A DNA stretch of 64,000 bases from Lonicera japonica. Lineage: Eukaryota; Streptophyta; Magnoliopsida; Dipsacales; Caprifoliaceae. Within the stretch, counting starts at the first letter, position 1, and each line of letters starts with the position of its first letter. Below the pieces are notes generated by a model. It ran no database searches. It was not told the DNA's origin and worked only from the letters and a program-made list of their open reading frames with translations. Both the position numbers and the translations under genes were made by a program. The stretch is taken from NCBI GenBank assembly GCA_021464415.1, contig CM038467.1, forward strand, positions 17,509,127 through 17,573,126. Direction: 5' to 3'. This document shows positions 58,101 through 64,000 of the stretch, in pieces.

Positions 58101-59802
58101 TTGTGTTTGAATTATTTATTAGGAAAAATCTGGATGGCTGGATGCTATTTTTTTTATTGATTTATTATTTAGAAATAAAAAATAATTTTTATCTATTTTG
58201 TTTTGGTTCATTATTATTATGTTATTTTCATTACTATTATTTAAATTATGACTAGAATTATATATTTCAAGGTTTTTTTGCTCTAGATGATATGACATTA
58301 GAGTAGGTGGTGTAAATTATGACTAGAATTGTATATTTCAAGTTTTTGTATGAGGTGCACCTCGCTTCAAAAAAGCGCGTGCCTGCGCCTTGCGCCTAGG
58401 CTCCAGGGACCTTGGCGCCTTGGTGCACCTTTAGCTTTTGACAACTATTTGAGTATAGGCTGCAAGTATGTTAGATCGAATTTACTTTAGAGTAGCCCTC
58501 TCTCTCTCTCTCTCTTGCCCCCTCCCTCTTCCTTCCCCCCCTCTCTCTCTCAGTATTATCTCCACTTCTTTTGTTAATTCTGTTTTTCATTTTCATGTCC
58601 TATTTTTTCTTGTTCCCATTTAATGGCTTGTGTTTTTGAAAAAGAATTGACCTTTATTTTTACTCTTATTGTAGGTGGTTCCTTGCGCATTGTTAGCTTT
58701 GTTAATTCATCCATCTACTTCACACCATATACTCAACAGGATTTTCTGGGCATTCTGTGTATATCTTGAAGCTGTTTCTGTGCTACCTCAATTGCGGGTC
58801 ATGCAAAACACAAAGGTACAATCTTCTCTGACAAGAATTAAAATGTTATTTTGACCTGGATCAAATTGTAATTCTTGCCTAGTGACTCGTATTTTTTTAT
58901 GCCTCAGATTGTCGAACCTTTTACAGCTCATTATGTATTCGCATTGGGGGTTGCAAGGTTCTTGAGCTGTGCCCATTGGGTTCTCCAGGTTTGATGTGCA
59001 AACTTGCATACTTGCTATGGTTGGAGTGTGGAGTTAAATCTTATTCATATGTTCAAAATTATGTGATAATTCATACATTTTGATTATGAGGATAGTGCTA
59101 AGAAACGGTATCCCTTTACTAAAATAAGATCTATAGTAGTTATTTGACCAACGAGTTGTTACCTACTTAGGATTTTAGTGTAACACCGGTTTTTTAATTC
59201 CCTAGATTGGACATTGGAATTTGAATAGCTAAGGTGGCAGACATAGGTGTTCTCCAAATCCAATTCAGCAGGATTGTGAGACTGGATCACTCCACTTACA
59301 TGAATATGAAAAACTTTAATGTACATCTTGATTTAGGTGGTCATGCTCATGCAATATATATATGCGTGTCCATATGTGTGTGTTACATACATGCCATTTC
59401 AAATCTTTGATTTTCAATTACTAGATTTACAAATCTCAAGGACAATTTCAGTTCTAAGATCAAAACGCCACCGTAAGAGTCTTCCGATTGATTGATGTAT
59501 ATTATTTGCTTTGTTTGTGTTTGAATTTAACAGGTATTGGACAGTCGTGGCCAGCTGCTTACAGCTCTGGGTTATGGATTGTGGCCATCTATGGTTCTTA
59601 TCTCCGAAATTGTTCAAACTTTCATATTAGCAGACTTCTGCTACTACTATGTTAAAAGGTCAAATTCAATAATTACATTGTAATATCTTTTAATGTACGC
59701 TCATGCGAGTCATTAAATTTATCTAACAAGCCCTTTATTTTCCTTTTCTGCAGTGTATTTGGAGGACAACTTGTGTTACGCCTTCCTTCAGGTGTCGTCT
59801 AA
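55122..59802 (+). CDS. ER lumen protein-retaining receptor family, ERD2-like (six exons)
   Basis: Exons: 55122-55344, 56949-57148, 58675-58815, 58908-58988, 59534-59658, 59754-59802; 272 aa in phase. It is a seven-helix membrane protein of the ERD2/KDEL-receptor fold: SLKSQELTAMFLAVRLYC and VMEYDIHTLLDLATL in exon 2, VYLEAVSVLPQLRVMQ in exon 3, HYVFALGVARFLSCAHWVLQ in exon 4 and ILADFCYYYVKS in exon 5. The extra N-terminal 60 residues and total length of about 272 mark the plant ERD2-like (ERPR-like) group, not the 215-aa canonical receptors. Canonical members return HDEL/KDEL proteins from Golgi to ER; the role of the longer group is less certain. Introns 1 and 2 hold a SINE and a TIR element. 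Confidence 0.92.
55815..55887 (+). repeat. 36/37-bp tandem duplication in intron 1
   Basis: Two adjacent units starting AATTCCTCTGTTG differ by one inserted base (TGCCGC against TGTCCGC). Confidence 0.75.
56246..56431 (-). mobile_element. tRNA-derived SINE with perfect target duplication
   Basis: On the minus strand the element begins CCAAGGGTTGCCACAGCAG (A-box region), has a B box in GGTCTCAAGTTCGATTCC, and ends in an A-tail (T-run at 56246-56255 on the plus strand). A perfect 22-bp target duplication flanks it (56224-56245 and 56432-56453). The head resembles the Au SINE family. It lies in intron 1 of the ERD2-like gene, antisense. Confidence 0.9.
57452..58448. mobile_element. TIR element with CTAGGCGC-rich ends in intron 2
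   Basis: The left end CATAGTTGTCAAAAGCG and the complement of the right end ATAGTTGTCAAAAGCT are inverted repeats of about 15 bp. Inside them both ends are rich in GCCTAGGCGC and GGCGC words. About 1 kb, no transposase. Superfamily uncertain (hAT possible); no target duplication seen. Confidence 0.6.
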
Positions 59803-60816
59803 CTGAGGATTGTATGAGCATATGCCTGCCCCCTTGAAATTTTAACTTAAATGTTGAAGGTTGCTCTTCTTTGCATAATTTTAGCTCTCCATATGCGATC
59901 CATATTGGCCACGGGTTTCTTCTGGTTGATGACAGAGAAAAATTGAAGTGGATGATTTATAAAGTTGGGGATGTTAAGGGCACTTTAATGGATACATAAA
60001 TTAGAACGCCATGTTACCTTGTATTCAGATTAAGTTTATTACTAGTGCAATGTACTTATGTACTTGCCCCTACTTTTCACTTTGCCCCCATCTAAGTTAG
60101 TTCTGTGTCAATGAATGATGATCAAAATTTCAATTACTTTTGCAACCTCTCAACTTTGTTACTAGAGTTTGTAGAGTAAGAGTTCAGTTTTGTTGCTACA
60201 ACTTGTTGAGATCCAAATTTCCTTCCAGTGTTGATTATACATGCCTTTGGCCATTTGTGCTTCACAATCTGGATGGCATATTAGCGAGGAGAGGCATTAG
60301 GATACTAAGAAGTGTGTGTTTGAAACTGTAAGGAGTATATCCATAATTATGCCTTACAAGAAGGAAATTGCATAATTTACGAGAATGTATTTTGACATTT
60401 TTGTTGTTTTAAGTGAAGCTCTATGTTGATGTCACAATAAATATAGGGTTCAAATCATGAACCTGTATGACATTTTGTTGTTGAAATTTTGTACCCACAT
60501 AAGATTGTCAGTTTGTCACGTGGTATAATAAGTGCACTGGATATATACTCGTAGCCGTAGCCGGTGTGCTCTATCTCCCTCTCAAGATTAAAACAATTGA
60601 TCTATTTGACGGATATATGAGCCTCCCTACATTGTAAGAGGGTGTCAAAATGACCAACTCCAAAACTTAAAAAAGGAAAAAGGGGGTTGAACTTGGACTT
60701 GTTGGGTGACCTACCTATGTTCTATATTACTCTTCTTCTGCATAATGGGCTTCTGCCAACTTGGCATTAGACCCTTTCAGAATAACACAGCTGTTATGCA
60801 CAAACTATATATATGT

Positions 60817-60831
60817 GGGTGGGTGGGTGGG
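60817..60831 (+). other. G-quadruplex motif
   Basis: GGGTGGGTGGGTGGG: four G3 runs with single-base loops, the most stable class of parallel quadruplex, embedded in TATATA sequence. Confidence 0.8.
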
Positions 60832-61194
60832 AGTATATATGAATGGGAGTCTGTAGCTGTACCATTCTGCATTTTTGTTTTTCTTTACAGGGTTGAGCAA
60901 TTAAGCCTGAGGGAACCTTCCTCTATTCTTTTTTAAGGTGGTCCATAAATGATAATCGCCTGATCCTACATTATATAATATGCTCAAATTTATCATTATT
61001 ACTTATGCATTATAGATATCACCAACTATTACATGTTCATTTCCTTACTTTTGAGTCCTAAATAATGACTTGCCTGAACTACGATGATGTATTCAATTTG
61101 ACACCACCACACTAACACCAAAACCAAAAATCTTAGAAATTTTAGGTACAAAATGGTAAGAAACACAGTGGTATATAAAAAAAATGTTATTTAA

Positions 61195-61470
61195 GGGTGG
61201 TGCTAATTATACACATCAAAACATTTTCTAACACTCCAATATTTGCTTAGCCTTATAGAACCGAAGTAATGTGAACATACTCGCTCCTATTGCATTGAGT
61301 ATGTGTACATTATCTCGGTGCAATAGGGTCAAGTCAGAATATTTTTTTTGTTCCCAACAATAGCTCGGCCCTATTACATCGAGATAATGTGCACATACTC
61401 AGTGCAATATGACTGAATAAATGAGATAGAGTATTACCGAGTAAAATGGTGCGAGTAATTAGCGATGTCC
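61195..61470. mobile_element. TIR MITE with GGGTGGTG ends, copy 2
   Basis: The inverted ends GGGTGGTGCTAATTA and (complement) GGACATCGCTAATTA are flanked by an 8-bp duplication TTATTTAA (61187-61194, 61471-61478), as for hAT elements. The interior is strongly self-complementary (repeated CTCGGT/CTCGGC and GTGCACATACTC blocks) and would fold into a long hairpin. It shares terminal wording with 47136-47542. Confidence 0.65.
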
Positions 61471-62269
61471 TTATTTAAAGATATATTTCATGTATCCTTT
61501 GATAAAACGTGTAAATCTTAGGCCAAAAGTCATAACCAAAGATACAATTCCTCTATCAATGATCATAGGGCTGGTTGTGAGATAGATGGGATTCTATACA
61601 AGAACTGAAACATGGGATCATTTCCATATACTAAATATTTTTTGGACCTTTATTCTAATGTAGTGTTTAAAATATTCAGCCTTTTACATAAGTTATAGAA
61701 ACTTTTATTACGTCAAGGCCCTTGTATGATCGTTCACTATGTGCTCCCTCGACTTTGGTCCTGGTAGGCTGGTGGCATGTCGGACATGTATCCAAACTGT
61801 GTCCTTATCCATATAAATGTCTCGAGATCTATGAGACCTGAGTGGTTCTTTTGAAGGGTCCGTGATTCCTAACGTTAAGGTAAAATAGTATTTTTGGAGG
61901 TTCTCATCCCCAATTGTGTTCTTTAACAGATCTTGTTCAAGAAAATATATATTTAGTCCTACTTGCTTAGTTGATTAGAAAGTTGAACATTTCAATTATT
62001 AACTACACATATACAAACACAAACTCGACAAAAGTATTGTTGTAGTAGTAGCGCAATGTACTTTTATTTAGGTACGTAGGCCATATTGCCAGGCTTGCTT
62101 AAGCCCACACTGGTTTCTGGCTTTCCCATGCATAATTCCCAGTTACCAGTTCACCCCCCCAGTTAGTACCTCGCATCTCTTTCTCTATAAATAAACTTGT
62201 TCTACCTTCTGTTTTTTCACATCCCAAGCTGATATACATACATCACCCATTTCTCTTTGCTCTTGAGCA

Positions 62270-63091
62270 ATGGCCATTTCTAAAGCTCTACTTATTGCAT
62301 CTTTTTTTGTCTTTGCAATTGCTATCCATCGCGTCCAAGCAACAGAAACCACTCACATGGTAATTACCTCCTCAATCACTTGAAAATAACACACTTTCCA
62401 TTCTCCGCTTTTTTTATGTTTGTATATATATTACCAATTCTTTTACTGACAATACTACATTTTCATATTTCGTATCACAATGCAGACTAGCAACTCTGTC
62501 TCAGCTAGCACTATCATCCCCAAAATAGGTATTTATTTTAAAATTCTACTACCCTTTTCTTCTTATGCTGCATTCAGTTTCCATTTAGTATCCTCTCCTA
62601 AATTAAAAGCTGCTGTTTGACTGCCACACCTTTTACGAGCACTTATTTGAATGCAATCAACAATGCTGGAAAACAAAATTTTCTTTGACTATATGGTATA
62701 TTGAATTTAGAAATCCGGCTAGCTCCCCCCCCTTTTTCTCTCAAAATACTACCATGAAAGAATGCGGTACAACTTTTCACATTGGTACTTTGCTCTAGCA
62801 AAGGGGTGTAGCTGAAACGACTGTGATTCTTAATTTGGGGCAAACTTTTAATATTATTATGTTTAAATTTAGTTTGTTGTGGTTTATGTATGTGTATATA
62901 AATGTATAGATTGCGGGGAAGCTTGTGAAACAAGGTGCACATTGTCATCAAGACCAAGGCTGTGCAAGAGGGCATGCGGTACATGCTGCGCCAGGTGCAA
63001 CTGCATCCCTTTGGGTACTTCAGGCAACATAGACAACTGCCCTTGCTATGCCCAAATGACCACCCACGACAACAAGCGCAAATGCCCTTAG
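62270..63091 (+). CDS. GASA/snakin cysteine-rich peptide (three exons)
   Basis: Exons 62270-62359, 62486-62528 and 62910-63091; 104 aa. The N-terminal 25 residues (AISKALLIASFFVFAIAI) are a signal peptide, so the product is secreted. A short variable region follows, then the GASA domain with all 12 cysteines in the family order: DCGEAC, RC, LCKRACGTCCARCNC, NCPC and a final KCP. GASA/snakin peptides are gibberellin-responsive apoplastic peptides with roles in growth and, for snakins, antimicrobial defence. The C-terminal KCP ending is typical of complete members. Confidence 0.95.
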
Positions 63092-63466
63092 AACTCTCTT
63101 CACCTCTGCTTAATAAAAATAACTTGTTTCCTATTTGTTTTTTTCTGTTCCTTTTTTTGAGACATTGCTCTGCTGTTAATGATGTACTTTGAGAAAGTAG
63201 ATGTTCGCATTACATGATCATTACTGAGTAAAGACGCTTTCGCTTGTAAGTGTTGTAATTTATTTAGGTGGTGTTTGTTTTTTGCTTTAGTGTGATCGAA
63301 GTCAGAATCTAAACACATTCAAAGGACAAACTGGGATTAATTAGCAATAACAGAGAAAAGAGTATGTAATCACATTAACTGAGGACAAGCAACATGCTTC
63401 AATTCTTAATAGAACAGAGAAAAAGGTAAGAGTAAATATAGTGTGAATGATACGTTAACATAGCTC
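63092..63466. other. Spacer after the GASA gene
   Basis: 3' UTR of the GASA gene (AATAAA-like signal near 63112) and ordinary spacer; nothing else recognised. Confidence 0.4.
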
Positions 63467-64000
63467 TTAAACAGTTAAGTTCCTTATAAGGATAACCTCA
63501 AATGTAATGCCGGGTCCAAAAGCCAGTATCAAGCTCCTCTTTTCCTTCTTCACCTTCAAGTTCTCTTCAATCATGTACTCCAACACATGCACTATATTAT
63601 CACCGCTATCATTTCTATAATCCGACAAAGCTCACCTACTCGCACTCAATTTCCCCAGCAACAAATCCAGCTTCTTCTCTAGCCACTTCAAAATGGCCGG
63701 TCCACCAGGATGAACCACCCAAAACATTTTGTTATAATCTTTCTCACTATGTCCAACACCCTCCACTTAACATACCACAAAAATCCACAATATTATCCTC
63801 GATTATCTGAGGAAGCTCTCTTCCTATCTTGAAACTTATCCCCTCTTCTGTGAGCTGTCCATCGATGATCGTCTCAGTGTCTGGCAAGAAATGTTGAACC
63901 GCACTGTGTATTTCAGAAAGAGGCCTTTCAATCACCAGTGGGTCTAACCCAACTATTACTGCCTTGGCCCCGGCACCGGCACCAAAAAGTACAACCCCGA
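63467..64000 (-). pseudogene. Type III polyketide synthase (LAP5/PKS-B-like) pseudogene, 3' part
   Basis: The minus strand encodes the C-terminal half of a chalcone-synthase-type enzyme: EIHSAVQHFLPDTETIIDGQ, LTEEGISFKIGRELPQIIED, the catalytic-His region [12 protein letters not shown], and the end motif LAFGPGITFE. The wording is closest to anther-specific LAP5/PKS-B (sporopollenin synthesis). It is broken: a frameshift near 63760 ends the frame at CWT, there is an in-frame TGA near 63635, and the conserved GN before the catalytic Asn site has become RND. The 5' part lies beyond the window. The wording is from memory of the family, not an alignment. Confidence 0.8.

Larger units (their letters stand above)
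59803..62269. other. Intergenic between ERD2-like and GASA genes
   Basis: ERD2-like 3' UTR first; then no convincing gene. It contains a G-quadruplex motif (60817-60831) and a MITE (61195-61470). The GASA promoter lies at the right end, with TATAAATAA near 62186. Confidence 0.5.

Noticed and set aside
62643..62984. 113-codon minus-strand frame over the GASA gene
   Set aside because: Antisense to a clear 12-cysteine GASA exon.

Overview
This window is nuclear DNA of a eudicot plant. The genes have many short exons separated by AT-rich GT-AG introns, and the gene set is plant-specific (a bHLH121/URI-like regulator, a plastid triosephosphate isomerase, an ERD2-like receptor, a GASA/snakin peptide). 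Almost every gap holds plant transposons. The species cannot be read from the sequence. There is no CRISPR array, operon or prokaryotic signal.

Layout. 1-622: 5' end of a decayed Ty3/gypsy element (minus). 1038-10995: a five-exon bHLH gene (plus) whose first intron holds a nearly pristine Reina-like Ty3/gypsy element (1748-7424, minus, TSD GTAAC) and whose second intron holds a hAT-type MITE. About 14146-24472: an endogenous pararetrovirus (Caulimoviridae, minus) with three long open frames: 179 aa, 2498 aa (MP-CP-protease-RT-RNase H plus an unassigned tail) and 275 aa. It also has a promoter, a leader with a short ORF and a shunt-like stem, and a tRNA-Met primer site. 27570-30641: plastid triosephosphate isomerase, nine exons, one of them followed by a GC-AG intron. 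31332-31760 and 34313-34690: two related small membrane proteins facing each other. 35183-36585: a 5'-truncated LINE. 38479-46388: a nine-exon Urb2/Npa2 ribosome-biogenesis gene (minus) with a Helitron in intron 4. 46389-54900: a gene-poor tract of MITEs and a Mutator-like element of the FAR1 type carrying a copia LTR. 55122-59802: an ERD2-like receptor gene (six exons) with a SINE in intron 1 and a TIR element in intron 2. 62270-63091: a GASA peptide gene (three exons). 63467-64000: the 3' part of a broken type III polyketide synthase gene.

The host genes are unrelated housekeeping, regulatory and defence genes with no shared pathway. The most unusual object is the endogenous pararetrovirus. 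Its frames are uninterrupted, its 35S-type leader carries a three-codon ORF 8 nt before a long-range stem (the arrangement of a ribosome shunt), its third ORF lies directly behind that leader, and both ends of the insertion carry the same 29-bp-period hairpin repeat in inverted orientation. Exon boundaries were set by hand from splice sites and reading phase; they are internally consistent but not backed by transcripts. Boundaries of non-coding elements may be off by a base or two.
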